From the NCBI GenBank assembly GCA_001916715.1, contig MNSZ01000066.1, positions 1 to 27,927 of the forward strand: a stretch of DNA of 27,927 nt, given 5' to 3'. The notes beneath the pieces were generated by a model. That model was not told where the DNA came from. It saw only the letters and a list, made by a program, of their open reading frames with translations, and ran no database searches. Below are positions 1 through 6,927 of this stretch, in pieces (the stretch's first letter is position 1; each line of letters begins with the position of its first letter). Position numbers and translations under genes: made by a program. The DNA comes from Firmicutes bacterium CAG:24053_14. Its GTDB lineage: Bacteria; Bacillota; Clostridia; Oscillospirales; Oscillospiraceae.

Positions 1-4
1 AAAA

Positions 5-32
5 TACCGCCCGTAGTCTCGTTTGGGCGGTA
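5..32. terminator. Hairpin, probable intrinsic terminator at the window edge
   Basis: TACCGCCC (5-12) pairs with GGGCGGTA (25-32) over a 12-nt loop. On the minus strand the stem is followed by ATTTT, and on the plus strand by a weak T-rich stretch. It probably ends a gene lying outside the window; which strand it serves cannot be decided here. Confidence 0.5.
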
Positions 33-98
33 CTTTGTGTAAGATTGGCAGTCCATTATTAAGTTTTTTATTATGTTCCCTTTGTACACCGTTGCAAG

Positions 99-692
99 CT
101 TAAGATTTGGGAAACTGCGGCGCTGTGCGCGCTGTGCGTAACGCTGTGCGTCTGCGCGTGGGCGCAGGGGCGGCAGCAGGATATAAGTTCGTCGCTCGTG
201 CGGCTGCACGTTATCGCGGCCTCGGATGAAGCAGCAGAGCAGGAGCTGAAAATGCGCGTGCGCGACAGTGTGCTGGAGTATCTCACGCCGGTGCTGGATA
301 ATGCCGAAAGCCCGGCACAGGCTCGGAGCATCATAAATGCCGAGCTTCCTAATATCCGTGCTGCGGCGGAAAAATGCGCCGAGGGGCGCACGGTGCGTGT
401 AACACTCGGCAGCGAATATTATCCCACGCGCGAGTACGATAGCTTTTCGCTCCCTGCAGGGCAGTACAGCTCGCTGCGCGTCATCATCGGCGAGGGGCAG
501 GGGCACAACTGGTGGTGTGTCGTGTTTCCGCCGCTGTGCGTTTCGGCCGCCGAGCAGAACAGGGCGCTGGACGCGATGAGCGAGCCCGAGCGCGCGCTTA
601 TCACCGAAGCTGACGGCTACGAGCTGCGCTTTCGCATCGTTGAGCTTTGGGGCGAGCTTATTGAGCTTATAGGTAAAAACGCAGACGCTTGA
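99..692 (+). CDS. spoIIR: Stage II sporulation protein R, 5' end unresolved
   Basis: SpoIIR is the secreted forespore signal that triggers processing of pro-sigma-E by SpoIIGA in the mother cell. The family core is clear: RLHVIAASD followed by a KMRVRD segment, then LPAGQYSSLRVIIGEGQGHN and the WWCVVFPPLC block. The reading frame stays open upstream of GTG 198 and encodes KLKIWETAALCALCVTL, a hydrophobic N-terminal segment typical of the family, so the ancestral start lay near 96. In that frame there is no ATG, GTG or TTG between the stop at 60-62 and GTG 198, and no ribosome binding site near 96. Starting at GTG 198 would remove the membrane-targeting segment. Either the start is an unusual codon (ATT 105), or the 5' end has been damaged or misassembled. 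The identity is sure; the start is not. Confidence 0.85.
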   Translation, partial: LKIWETAALCALCVTLCVCAWAQGRQQDISSSLVRLHVIAASDEAAEQELKMRVRDSVLEYLTPVLDNAESPAQARSIINAELPNIRAAAEKCAEGRTVRVTLGSEYYPTREYDSFSLPAGQYSSLRVIIGEGQGHNWWCVVFPPLCVSAAEQNRALDAMSEPERALITEADGYELRFRIVELWGELIELIGKNADA

Positions 693-703
693 GCGTCTGC
701 GTT
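678..703. terminator. Bidirectional terminator between spoIIR and mscS
   Basis: An 11-bp perfect stem (678-688 with 693-703) closes a TTGA loop that contains the spoIIR stop codon (690-692). On the plus strand ATTTGT follows. On the minus strand TTTTACC follows. The mscS stop (702-704) also lies in the stem edge, so one hairpin serves both converging genes. Confidence 0.8.
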
Positions 704-1517
704 ATTTGTCATTTACCAGGTGAACGTTCAGATGGTCGTAGCACATTTCGACGCCGTGCTTTTCAAAGCATGTGCGCAGGTTTTCGTTCAGCGCGAAATA
801 CACATCCCAGTAGTCCTCGGTTTTGCACCAAGTGCGCACGGTGTACTCTATCGAGCTGCTGCCGTAGCTTGAAATGGCGGCAAACGGGGGAGGATCGCTG
901 AGCGCCTTGTCGATCATACCGATCGCATCGAGGCAGGCTGCGCGCACATCCTCCGTCGCGCTGTCGTAGGATGCCGTGACGGATATGATAACGCGTCTGA
1001 GATCCTCGGCGGAAAAGTTTACTATCTGCCCCGAGGTCACGCTGCCGTTGGGGGCGTAGATCATGCGGTTATCGACCGTGGCAAGGCCGGTGTAAAACAG
1101 GCCGATGCTTTTGACGGTGCCGCTCTGGCCGCTTATCTCAACATAGTCGCCGACCTTGAACGGATGCGTGGTCAGCAGCGTTATGCCGGAAAAGAGGTTA
1201 GATAAAAGTCCCTGCAATGCAAGCGAAAGCGCAACGCCGGCTACCGACAGCACGGCAACAAGGCTCGTCACCGGGATGCCAAGCGTTCCGGCAATGATTA
1301 TGACTGCGATCGTCCACAGCACGGCCTTTATCGCGCTGCGGAAAAACGACTTGAGGCTCGCGTCGATGTGACGGCTCGAGTCAAGGATCTTCTCGAATGC
1401 CTTGCACAGGATCTTTATCGCAATATAGCAGAGAACATAGACTATCAGCGCCGAGAAAACGGAGCTGAGCGACACATCGCCGAGCTTTATCGATGAAAGA
1501 GAGTCGAAGAAATTCAT
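702..1517 (-). CDS. mscS: Small-conductance mechanosensitive channel, MscS family
   Basis: This is a membrane channel that opens under membrane tension and releases solutes during osmotic downshock. The 271-residue protein has the short MscS layout: an N-terminal helix (about 17-40), a second helix (about 62-80) and the glycine/alanine-rich pore helix (about 85-110) ending in LLSNLFSGI, followed by the beta domain with HPFKVGDYVEI and NRMIYAPNG. The C-terminal alpha/beta domain is complete. The ATG lies 3 bp after the galK stop, with AAGG just upstream, so it is translationally tied to galK and is the last gene of a minus-strand operon. The operon ends at the hairpin at 678-703. Nothing shows why a channel travels with galactokinase; osmotic load from sugar uptake is only a guess. 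Confidence 0.92.
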   Translation of the reverse strand: MNFFDSLSSIKLGDVSLSSVFSALIVYVLCYIAIKILCKAFEKILDSSRHIDASLKSFFRSAIKAVLWTIAVIIIAGTLGIPVTSLVAVLSVAGVALSLALQGLLSNLFSGITLLTTHPFKVGDYVEISGQSGTVKSIGLFYTGLATVDNRMIYAPNGSVTSGQIVNFSAEDLRRVIISVTASYDSATEDVRAACLDAIGMIDKALSDPPPFAAISSYGSSSIEYTVRTWCKTEDYWDVYFALNENLRTCFEKHGVEMCYDHLNVHLVNDK

Positions 1518-1520
1518 GCC

Positions 1521-2597
1521 TTAACCCAGCTTCAGCGCACGGCAGGAGCCGAGGCCGAAGGCCGCCTCCATTTCGGATTTGTATTTCGGGAAGTATTCCG
1601 AGGGCATGAGCGCCTGCACGCAGCCGGCAAAGCCGCCGCCGTGGACGCGCCATGCGCCGATGCCGTCGAGCAGCTTGCTGCTCAGATACAGGCCGGTTTC
1701 CAGCTTGCGGTCGTCGGTCGCGCTCGTGACGATGTTGGTCAGCAGCGTTTCCGATGAGCGGCCGGACTCGTTCATAAGGCGCATGTACTCCGCCGCATTG
1801 CCTGCGATGAGCGCGTCGCGCATTTTGGGAACGCGAGCGTTTTCGTCGAAAAAGTGCTTTGCGCGGCGCACAGGCCGGTCGGATATGTTCCACTTCTTTG
1901 CATAGAACTCGGCAGGATCGACCTCGCCCAGAAGCTCCTTGCCGAAGAAGCTTGCAATATAGCGCATGTCGGCCGGGATGCGCGCATAGCTCGTGTCAAG
2001 TCCGGCGTGGCTGCCGCCGGTGTCCGTAAGGCACAGCGTCAGACCCATGCGCGAAAAGTCCGCGTTCACGGGGATGATCTCGCCGGTGAGGAAATCGATA
2101 TACACCGCCTTGCCCAGCGAACAGGCAAGCTGATCCATGAGTCCGCAGGGCTTGCCGAAGTGCAGGTTTTCCGCCTGCTGGGCAACGCGCGCCACGGCAT
2201 ACGGCTCAAGCTCGGAGTTGTTGTACAGACCGTTGAAGATCCTGCACATAAGCACGGCAAACGCTGCCGACGAGCTGAGACCCGAGCCTGCGCTCAGCTC
2301 GCTTTCGAGCGTCGCGTCAAAGCCGCCGAAGCTTGCGCCGATATCGTACATTGCCGATGCAACGCCGCGAACCAGAGCCGCCGACGATCCGAACTCCTCC
2401 GGGTGCACGTCAAGGTCCAGCAGGTTTATGTCCATATCCGGGAAGCCTGCCGACCTTATGCGCGCGACATTGTCGAAATTCGGCTCGACAAATGCGTGTA
2501 TGCCTTTATCGACCGCCGATGCGAGCACGCGGCCTTTCTGATGATCTGTGTGGTTTCCGGCAAGCTCAGTTCTTCCGGGAGCAAAAAAGCTGTTCAT
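1521..2597 (-). CDS. galK: Galactokinase (GHMP kinase)
   Basis: The enzyme phosphorylates galactose to galactose-1-phosphate with ATP, the entry to the Leloir pathway. All GHMP kinase motifs are present: the N-terminal sugar signature PGRTELAGNHTDHQKGRVL, the phosphate-binding loop SAGSGLSSSAAF, the active-site block CGLMDQ and the C-terminal glycine motif VHGGGFAGCVQA. The signature reads GNHTDHQ instead of the common GEHTDY, a variant I associate with clostridial galactokinases. The ATG at 2597 was chosen over one 24 nt upstream because AGAAGG sits 7 nt before it; this gives 358 residues, slightly short for the family. It lies 36 bp after the transketolase C subunit. That gap holds a small hairpin (2613-2628) without a T-tract on the coding strand. 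No galT or galE is seen nearby, so galactose itself as substrate is likely but not proven. Confidence 0.9.
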   Translation of the reverse strand: MNSFFAPGRTELAGNHTDHQKGRVLASAVDKGIHAFVEPNFDNVARIRSAGFPDMDINLLDLDVHPEEFGSSAALVRGVASAMYDIGASFGGFDATLESELSAGSGLSSSAAFAVLMCRIFNGLYNNSELEPYAVARVAQQAENLHFGKPCGLMDQLACSLGKAVYIDFLTGEIIPVNADFSRMGLTLCLTDTGGSHAGLDTSYARIPADMRYIASFFGKELLGEVDPAEFYAKKWNISDRPVRRAKHFFDENARVPKMRDALIAGNAAEYMRLMNESGRSSETLLTNIVTSATDDRKLETGLYLSSKLLDGIGAWRVHGGGFAGCVQALMPSEYFPKYKSEMEAAFGLGSCRALKLG

Positions 2598-2633
2598 AAT
2601 ACGCCTTCTCTGACCGGCCAAAGCCGGTACATT

Positions 2634-3569
2634 TTATTTTCTGTCCAAAACCTTTTCTATACCTTCGATAACGCCGTCGGCGTCAAGGCCGTATTTGGCG
2701 AGAAGCTCCTTGTAGGGAGCGGACTCCGTGAACGTGTCCTGAATGCCGACAAACTCGGTCGGAACGCCGCAGCCTTCGTACGCAAGCACTTCGGAAACCG
2801 CAGAGCCGAGGCCGCCGTGGATGTTGTGCTCCTCGGCGCAGACGATAGCGCCGGTCTCTTCCGCGCACTTTACGATAAGCTCGCGGTCGATGGGCTTTAT
2901 CGAGTACATATCGACAACGCGAACGGAGATAAGGCGCTCTTCAAGGATCTTTGCTGCCTCGAGAGCCTTATGCACCATTATGCCGCAGGCGATAACGGTG
3001 ACGTCCGAGCCGTCGCGGACTATCGCGCCCTTGCCAAGCTCAAACCTGGTGTCCTCGGTGTACAGATCGGGATACACCTCGCGGCTCAAACGCAGATACA
3101 TCGGGCCGTAGTTTTCAACGGCGTATTTGGTCGCCCAGCGCGCGGCGGCCGCGTCGGCAGGGGCGATGACCTTCATATTCGGCAATGCGCGCATGAAAGC
3201 AATATCCTCGGTCGCATGGTGGCTTGCGCCGTCCAGCGCGTCGGACATGCCGCAGTATGCGCCGCCGAACTTGACGTTCAGGTTTGCGTAGCATATCTGG
3301 TCGCGAGCCGAGAGCAGACCCAGCGAGGTGAGGAAAACCGTGAAGGTGTTCACGAACGGGATCTTGCCGCAGGCAGCCATGCCGGCGGCGGTCGCCACCA
3401 TGTTCTGCTCGGCTATGCCCATGTTGAAAAATCGCTCGGGGTGAGCCTTGCCGAATATTGCGCTCTTGGTCGAGCCCGAGAGGTCTGCGTCGAGCACGAC
3501 TATGTTTTCGTTCGTTTCGCCCAGCTCGGCAAGCACCGAACCGTAAACTTCTCTTATCTGCTTAGGCAT
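2634..3569 (-). CDS. Transketolase, C-terminal subunit
   Basis: This is the second half of a split, thiamine-diphosphate-dependent transketolase, which moves two-carbon units between sugar phosphates in the non-oxidative pentose phosphate pathway. The 311-residue protein carries the pyrimidine-binding domain (VVLDADLSGSTK, then RFFNMGIAEQNMV with the conserved Glu) and the C-terminal transketolase domain (VTVIACGIMVHKALEAAKIL, then EEHNIHGGLGSAV). The start MPKQIREVYG at 3569 has GGGAGGTG upstream. Its ATG overlaps the stop of the N subunit by 8 nt, which suggests coupled translation of the two subunits. The same split layout is common in Clostridia and also occurs in dehydroxyacetone and apulose pathways, but the operon here gives no sign of those. 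Confidence 0.92.
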   Translation of the reverse strand: MPKQIREVYGSVLAELGETNENIVVLDADLSGSTKSAIFGKAHPERFFNMGIAEQNMVATAAGMAACGKIPFVNTFTVFLTSLGLLSARDQICYANLNVKFGGAYCGMSDALDGASHHATEDIAFMRALPNMKVIAPADAAAARWATKYAVENYGPMYLRLSREVYPDLYTEDTRFELGKGAIVRDGSDVTVIACGIMVHKALEAAKILEERLISVRVVDMYSIKPIDRELIVKCAEETGAIVCAEEHNIHGGLGSAVSEVLAYEGCGVPTEFVGIQDTFTESAPYKELLAKYGLDADGVIEGIEKVLDRK

Positions 3570-4395
3570 TGACCGCACCTCCCAGTTCTTCCATCGCTTT
3601 TGCGAAGCTCTCGTCGTCTATCGCCTTGCCGTGCCATGCGCTTTTGCCTTCCATGAAGGAAACGCCCTTGCCCTTGACGGTGTTGGCAATGATAACGGTG
3701 GGGGCGCCGACCGCGCCGTCGGCGACGCTTATGCAGAAGTCGAGTGCCTCGAGGTCGTGACCGTCGCACTCGAGCACCGTCCAGCCGAAGGCCTCCCACT
3801 TAGCGGAAAGATCGCCCAGGGGCATGACCTCGTCGGTCGTGCCGTCGAGCTGTACCTTGTTGTAGTCAACTATCGCGATCAGGTTATCAAGCTTGAACTT
3901 CGGAGCGCTCATTGCGGTTTCCCAGATAACGCCCTCGTCCAGCTCGCCGTCGCCGAGAACGGCATAGACCTTGGCAGGAGAGCCGTTGAGCTTGAGCGCC
4001 ATCGCCATGCCCTGAGCGGCAGGGAAGCCCTGACCGAGCGGGCCTCCGGGCATCTCAACGCCGGGAGTGTGCATGCTCGGATGGCCTGCAAGACCGCCCA
4101 TGCGGCGCAGAGTCATCATTTCCTCAACGGGGAAGAAGCCCTTTTCCGCGAGGTTGCGGTAAAGCATCGGTGCTGCGTGACCCTTCGAGAGCACGAGCCT
4201 GTCACGGTCGGGGTCGTCGGGTTTGGATGCGTCAAGATTCATGTGCTCCTGATAAAGATACGTCAGTATCTCGCACACGGAAAGTGAGCCGCCGGGGTGA
4301 CCGGATTGCGCTGCGTGTATAGCAGTCAAAACGTCGATTCTGAAGCGTCTGCAAAGCTCGGTAAGCTCGGCATAACGCTCGGCAGTTAAAGCCAT
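3562..4395 (-). CDS. Transketolase, N-terminal subunit
   Basis: This is the thiamine-diphosphate-binding half of a split transketolase. The 277-residue protein shows AAQSGHPGGSLS near residue 30, LSKGHAAPMLY near 70, GHPSMHTPG near 104, and the cofactor and metal motif beginning GDGELDEG (about 148) and closing with Asn in VDYNKVQ. The ATG at 4395 has GGAGG 8 nt upstream. It is the first gene of the operon with the C subunit, galactokinase and mscS, read from the promoter at 4463-4491. The pair should assemble into one active enzyme in the cytoplasm, linking galactose or hexose phosphates to pentose phosphates. Confidence 0.93.
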   Translation of the reverse strand: MALTAERYAELTELCRRFRIDVLTAIHAAQSGHPGGSLSVCEILTYLYQEHMNLDASKPDDPDRDRLVLSKGHAAPMLYRNLAEKGFFPVEEMMTLRRMGGLAGHPSMHTPGVEMPGGPLGQGFPAAQGMAMALKLNGSPAKVYAVLGDGELDEGVIWETAMSAPKFKLDNLIAIVDYNKVQLDGTTDEVMPLGDLSAKWEAFGWTVLECDGHDLEALDFCISVADGAVGAPTVIIANTVKGKGVSFMEGKSAWHGKAIDDESFAKAMEELGGAVNA

Positions 4396-4462
4396 TATTT
4401 TGTCCTCCGTTTGATTAGTTTTTCTCTTTTTCGTCTCTTAACTACATTCTTTATCATTATAT

Positions 4463-4491
4463 AATATAGAACAACGACACTTTAAAGTCAA
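4463..4491 (-). promoter_or_regulatory. Sigma-A type promoter of the transketolase-galK-mscS operon
   Basis: Read on the minus strand, TTGACT (4491-4486) and TATATT (4468-4463) are 17 bp apart. The start of transcription would fall about 60 nt before the transketolase N ATG. Confidence 0.7.
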
Positions 4492-4520
4492 TTGTTTTTA
4501 GTGGCGCTTTTTAGAGGCAC

Positions 4521-4608
4521 TTTTTAGAGGCGCATTGGGGCACCTACCAAAACGTTTATCTCTGGTAGCCCGGTATCGAGGGTGCGGAGGAAACCGTGGC
4601 TGCCTCGC
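4521..4608 (+). repeat. Family A interspersed repeat, copy 1
   Basis: This is an 88-bp copy of a repeat that begins TTTTTAGAGGCG and ends GCTGCCTCGC, with a core GCCCGGTATCGAGGGTGCGG. The first 13 bases are duplicated just upstream (4507-4520). It forms an inverted pair with the copy at 5180-5241; together they bracket the gene-free block. Confidence 0.75.
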
Positions 4609-4628
4609 GCTACATAAGGCTACGCACC

Positions 4629-4652
4629 CGTAGGGGCGATCATTGATCGCCC
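4629..4652 (+). repeat. Family B short hairpin repeat, copy 1
   Basis: The constant flank GTAGGG is followed by a small palindrome, GGGCGATCATTGATCGCCC. Related copies in this window keep the flank and the hairpin but change the stem. Confidence 0.65.
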
Positions 4653-4689
4653 GCATGTTCCGATTTCGTCGGCACTAAAATATATAATT

Positions 4690-4715
4690 GTAGGGAACGG
4701 ATTTATCCGTTCCGC
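4690..4715 (+). repeat. Family B short hairpin repeat, copy 2
   Basis: GTAGGG is followed by the palindrome GGAACGGATTTATCCGTTCC. The stem differs from copy 1 on both sides, so pairing is kept. Confidence 0.65.
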
Positions 4716-4794
4716 TTACCTCGGTTTTGCCTGCACTCCCCTGTCGGGCTGACGCAATAACCGTATTGGTTTCAGCGTTGATGCGCCGCCCTTT

Positions 4795-4851
4795 GCCTTC
4801 CCCTGCGTAGCTTGAGGGGAAGGTGTCACCTTTGGTGACGGATGAGGTGTT
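4795..4851 (+). repeat. Family C two-hairpin repeat, copy 1
   Basis: CCTTCCCC pairs with GGGGAAGG, then GTCACC pairs with GGTGAC, followed by the tail GGATGAGGTGT. Family C also occurs at 24559-24706 and 27045-27090; the second hairpin has a different stem in each copy. Confidence 0.7.
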
Positions 4852-4888
4852 ATCAAATCTGCGGTGTTAACCGCCACATTATTGAATC

Positions 4889-4912
4889 GGGCGAGCAATG
4901 CTCGCCCCTACG
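4889..4912 (-). repeat. Family B short hairpin repeat, copy 3
   Basis: The palindrome GGGCGAGCAATGCTCGCCC is followed by CTACG, that is, the GTAGGG flank in reverse orientation. Confidence 0.65.
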
Positions 4913-4945
4913 ACGTTGGTTTCGGTGCCGGCAAAATCGGTATAT

Positions 4946-4972
4946 GCGGAACGGATAAATCCGTTCCCTACG
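4946..4972 (-). repeat. Family B short hairpin repeat, copy 4
   Basis: GGAACGGATAAATCCGTTCC is followed by CTACGG. It is the inverted partner of copy 2 at 4690-4715, with nearly the same stem. Confidence 0.65.
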
Positions 4973-5006
4973 GCTATGGATTTGGGTGCCGGCAAAACCA
5001 TCACAC

Positions 5007-5034
5007 GCGGAACAGGCTCGCCTGTTCCCTACGA
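5007..5034 (-). repeat. Family B short hairpin repeat, copy 5
   Basis: GGAACAGGCTCGCCTGTTCC is followed by CTACGAG. The stem is again different but fully paired. Confidence 0.65.
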
Positions 5035-5051
5035 GCGACCGTTGGCCGCAG

Positions 5052-5168
5052 TGAAGAGGTAATAGGTAATAGTGAATAGGTATGGTGTGCGCAAGCGCAC
5101 GGATTTAAATTCATTCGCCCTCCGGGCGAATACCTAACTTCTTCACTTTTACTTTTTACTTATTACTT
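5052..5168. repeat. AT-rich inverted repeat with two inner hairpins
   Basis: GAAGAGGTAATAGGTAATAG on the left is answered by an AT-rich stretch ending TTACTTATTACTTC on the right. Between them lie two perfect small hairpins, GTGCGCAAGCGCAC and ATTCGCCCTCCGGGCGAAT. No coding potential is seen. It lies inside the 4521-5241 repeat mosaic. Confidence 0.55.
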
Positions 5169-5179
5169 CGCAGACGCAG

Positions 5180-5241
5180 TCTGCGCTGCCGGGCTACCGG
5201 AGACATATGTATCCGTAGATGCCCTAATTCGCCTCTAAAAA
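5180..5241 (-). repeat. Family A interspersed repeat, copy 2 (inverted)
   Basis: Read on the minus strand it starts TTTTTAGAGGCGAATTAGGG and runs through CGGATACATATG and GGTAGCCCGG. It is the inverted mate of copy 1 and is partly truncated at its inner end. Its outer end lies 2 bp before the -35 box of the prfB promoter. Confidence 0.7.
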
Positions 5242-5243
5242 TA

Positions 5244-5272
5244 TTTACAAGGAGGAGAGTTTAGTGTATAAT
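5244..5272 (+). promoter_or_regulatory. Sigma-A type promoter of prfB
   Basis: TTTACA (5244-5249) and TATAAT (5267-5272) are 17 bp apart. The predicted transcript starts about 25 nt before the prfB start codon, leaving room only for the ribosome binding site. Confidence 0.75.
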
Positions 5273-5304
5273 ATTACAGCTATTTTTATTGAGGAATGAT
5301 TACG

Positions 5305-6411
5305 ATGATAGAATTTGAAGAATATAAGGGAAAACTCAACGGCCTTAAGCCGACGCTGGACTCGCTGCGCGAAGCGCTGCACCTTGAGGCTGCCGAAAAA
5401 GAGATCGAGGAGCTTGAGGGACAGAGTGCGCGCGACGGATTCTGGAACGACGTTGAAAATTCTCAGCGCGTGCAGAAGCGTTTAAAGCAGCTCAAGGCCA
5501 AGGTCGAAAACTATGAAAAGCTTTGCTCGGGCTGGGACGATCTCATGACGCTGTGCGAAATGGCCATCGAGGAGGACGACGACTCGATGCTGCCGGAGCT
5601 TCAGAGCGAGTACGCCGAGTTTGAAAAGAAGCTTGAGGAAACGCGCCTGGGAACGCTGCTCACCGGTGAGTACGACGCCAATAACGCCATCCTTACCTTC
5701 CACGCAGGCGCCGGCGGCACCGAGGCTCAGGACTGGACGCAGATGCTCTACCGCATGTATAACATGTGGGCCGACCGCCACGGCTACACCGTCAAACTTA
5801 TGGACTATCTCGACGGCGACGAGGCCGGCATCAAAAGCGCGACCATCATGATCGAGGGCGAAAACGCTTACGGCTTCCTGAAAAGCGAGCACGGTATCCA
5901 CCGCCTTGTGCGCATCTCGCCGTTTGACTCGTCCGGCCGCCGCCATACCTCGTTTTCCGCGATCGAGGTAATGCCCGAGATCAGCGACGATAACGAGATC
6001 GAGCTGCGCGACGAGGATATCAAGATGGACGTTTACCGTTCCTCCGGTGCAGGCGGCCAGAAGGTCAACAAGACCTCGTCCGCCGTCCGACTGACCCATA
6101 TCCCGACCGGCATCGTGGTTTCGTCTCAGGTCGAGCGAAGCCACTTCCAGAACCTCGAAAACTGCCGCAACATGCTGCGCGCACGTCTTGCCGAGATCAA
6201 AGAGCGCGAGCACCTTGAGAAGATAAGCGACATCAAGGGCGTTCAGCAAAAGATCGAATGGGGCAGCCAGATCCGCTCCTACGTTTTCATGCCCTACACC
6301 CTCGCCAAGGACCATCGCACCGGCTATGAAAACGGCAACATTCAAAACGTCATGGACGGCGACATAGACGGATTTATAAACGCATTCCTTGCCATGAAGG
6401 CAGCTACCTGA
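5305..6411 (+). CDS. prfB: Peptide chain release factor 2
   Basis: RF2 reads UGA and UAA stop codons and hydrolyses peptidyl-tRNA on the ribosome. The 368-residue protein has the coiled N-terminal domain, the stop-codon recognition motif SPF within RLVRISPFDSSGRRHTSF (near residue 205), and the catalytic GGQ within SSGAGGQKVNKTSS (near 247). ATG 5305 was chosen because GAGGA (5291-5295) lies 9 nt upstream; an ATG at 5296 is too close to it. Most bacterial prfB genes need a +1 frameshift at a UGA near codon 25. Here the matching stretch, ALHLEAAEKEIEE, is read through without a stop, so this copy lacks that autoregulation. It is transcribed alone from the promoter at 5244 and is flanked on both sides by repeats. 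Confidence 0.96.
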   Translation: MIEFEEYKGKLNGLKPTLDSLREALHLEAAEKEIEELEGQSARDGFWNDVENSQRVQKRLKQLKAKVENYEKLCSGWDDLMTLCEMAIEEDDDSMLPELQSEYAEFEKKLEETRLGTLLTGEYDANNAILTFHAGAGGTEAQDWTQMLYRMYNMWADRHGYTVKLMDYLDGDEAGIKSATIMIEGENAYGFLKSEHGIHRLVRISPFDSSGRRHTSFSAIEVMPEISDDNEIELRDEDIKMDVYRSSGAGGQKVNKTSSAVRLTHIPTGIVVSSQVERSHFQNLENCRNMLRARLAEIKEREHLEKISDIKGVQQKIEWGSQIRSYVFMPYTLAKDHRTGYENGNIQNVMDGDIDGFINAFLAMKAAT

Positions 6412-6446
6412 CAGGTCTGTTTGCGCTCATACTGCGTTGAAAAGCC

Positions 6447-6473
6447 CGGGACATACACAAAGTATGCCTTTTT
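6447..6473 (+). terminator. Weak possible terminator after prfB
   Basis: CATAC and GTATG form a 5-bp core stem with ACAAA in the loop, flanked by GGGA and CC and followed by TTTTT. The T-run is the first five bases of family A copy 3. The stem is weak, so this is a suggestion only. Confidence 0.3.
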
Positions 6474-6553
6474 AGAGGCGATTTAAGGCTGTACCTATAC
6501 ACCTATTGCGCTTGCCCGGTTCGCGGGTGCTGATGAAGCCGTGACTGCCTCGC
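6469..6553 (+). repeat. Family A interspersed repeat, copy 3
   Basis: An 85-bp copy from TTTTTAGAGGCGATTTAAGG to GACTGCCTCGC, nearly identical to copy 4 about 140 bp downstream. The two look like a recent direct duplication, with a family B hairpin between them. Confidence 0.75.
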
Positions 6554-6582
6554 ACAGCATAAGTGCACACTACTGTAGAATC

Positions 6583-6606
6583 GTAGGGGCGAGCATTGCT
6601 CGCCCG
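6583..6606 (+). repeat. Family B short hairpin repeat, copy 6
   Basis: CGTAGG is followed by the palindrome GGGCGAGCATTGCTCGCCC. The stem matches the inverted copy at 4889-4912. Confidence 0.65.
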
Positions 6607-6608
6607 CT

Positions 6609-6823
6609 TTTTTGGAGGCGATTTAAGGCTGTACCTATACACTTGTTGCGCTTGCCCGGTTCGCAGGTGCTGATGAAACCGTGACTGCCTCGCACTACTG
6701 TTGTACGGCGCTCTGCTTTTCAGCGCACTACAGTAATGCGAGGCAGTTGTTGTTTTGTCAGCAGTTTCCGGTCGGGCGACTGCAATAGATGTATCCGTAG
6801 CTGCGCCAATGCGCTACTAAAAA
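6609..6823. repeat. Family A copies 4 and 5 as a 215-bp palindromic element
   Basis: The left arm (6609-6693, starting TTTTTGGAGGCG and ending CTGCCTCGC) is answered by a right arm (6738-6823) that is its diverged reverse complement, with an inner segment of about 44 bp. The arms are about 85 bp each and imperfect. This head-to-head form looks like the complete unit of family A, similar to a non-autonomous element with long terminal inverted repeats. No open reading frame of note is inside. Confidence 0.7.
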
Positions 6824-6838
6824 GCACCGCACTCATTG

Positions 6839-6927
6839 AGCGCGGTGCAGTTGTTGTTTTATCCGCAGTATCGAACCGGGATACCGCAATAAACGTATCA
6901 GTAGTTGCCCCGGTGCGAATCTAAAAA
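6839..6927 (-). repeat. Family A interspersed repeat, copy 6, running into the ABC ATPase gene
   Basis: On the minus strand it begins TTTTTAGATTCGCACCGG and continues through TGATACGTTTATTGCGG to an end matching the GCCTCGC terminus. Its first 30 bases are the last nine codons and the stop codon (6898-6900) of the ABC ATPase gene. Confidence 0.7.

Noticed and set aside
1854..3572. Long plus-strand open frame (572 codons) opposite galK and transketolase
   Set aside because: It has no family motifs, is opposite clear genes, and arises from the codon bias of the coding strand.
4716..4898. Small frame of 60 codons in the repeat block
   Set aside because: It runs through hairpin repeats, lacks a ribosome binding site and has no family resemblance.
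4521..5241. CRISPR array, suggested by the many short repeats
   Set aside because: The repeats belong to several families, differ in orientation, and have no regular spacing or spacers; no cas genes are present.
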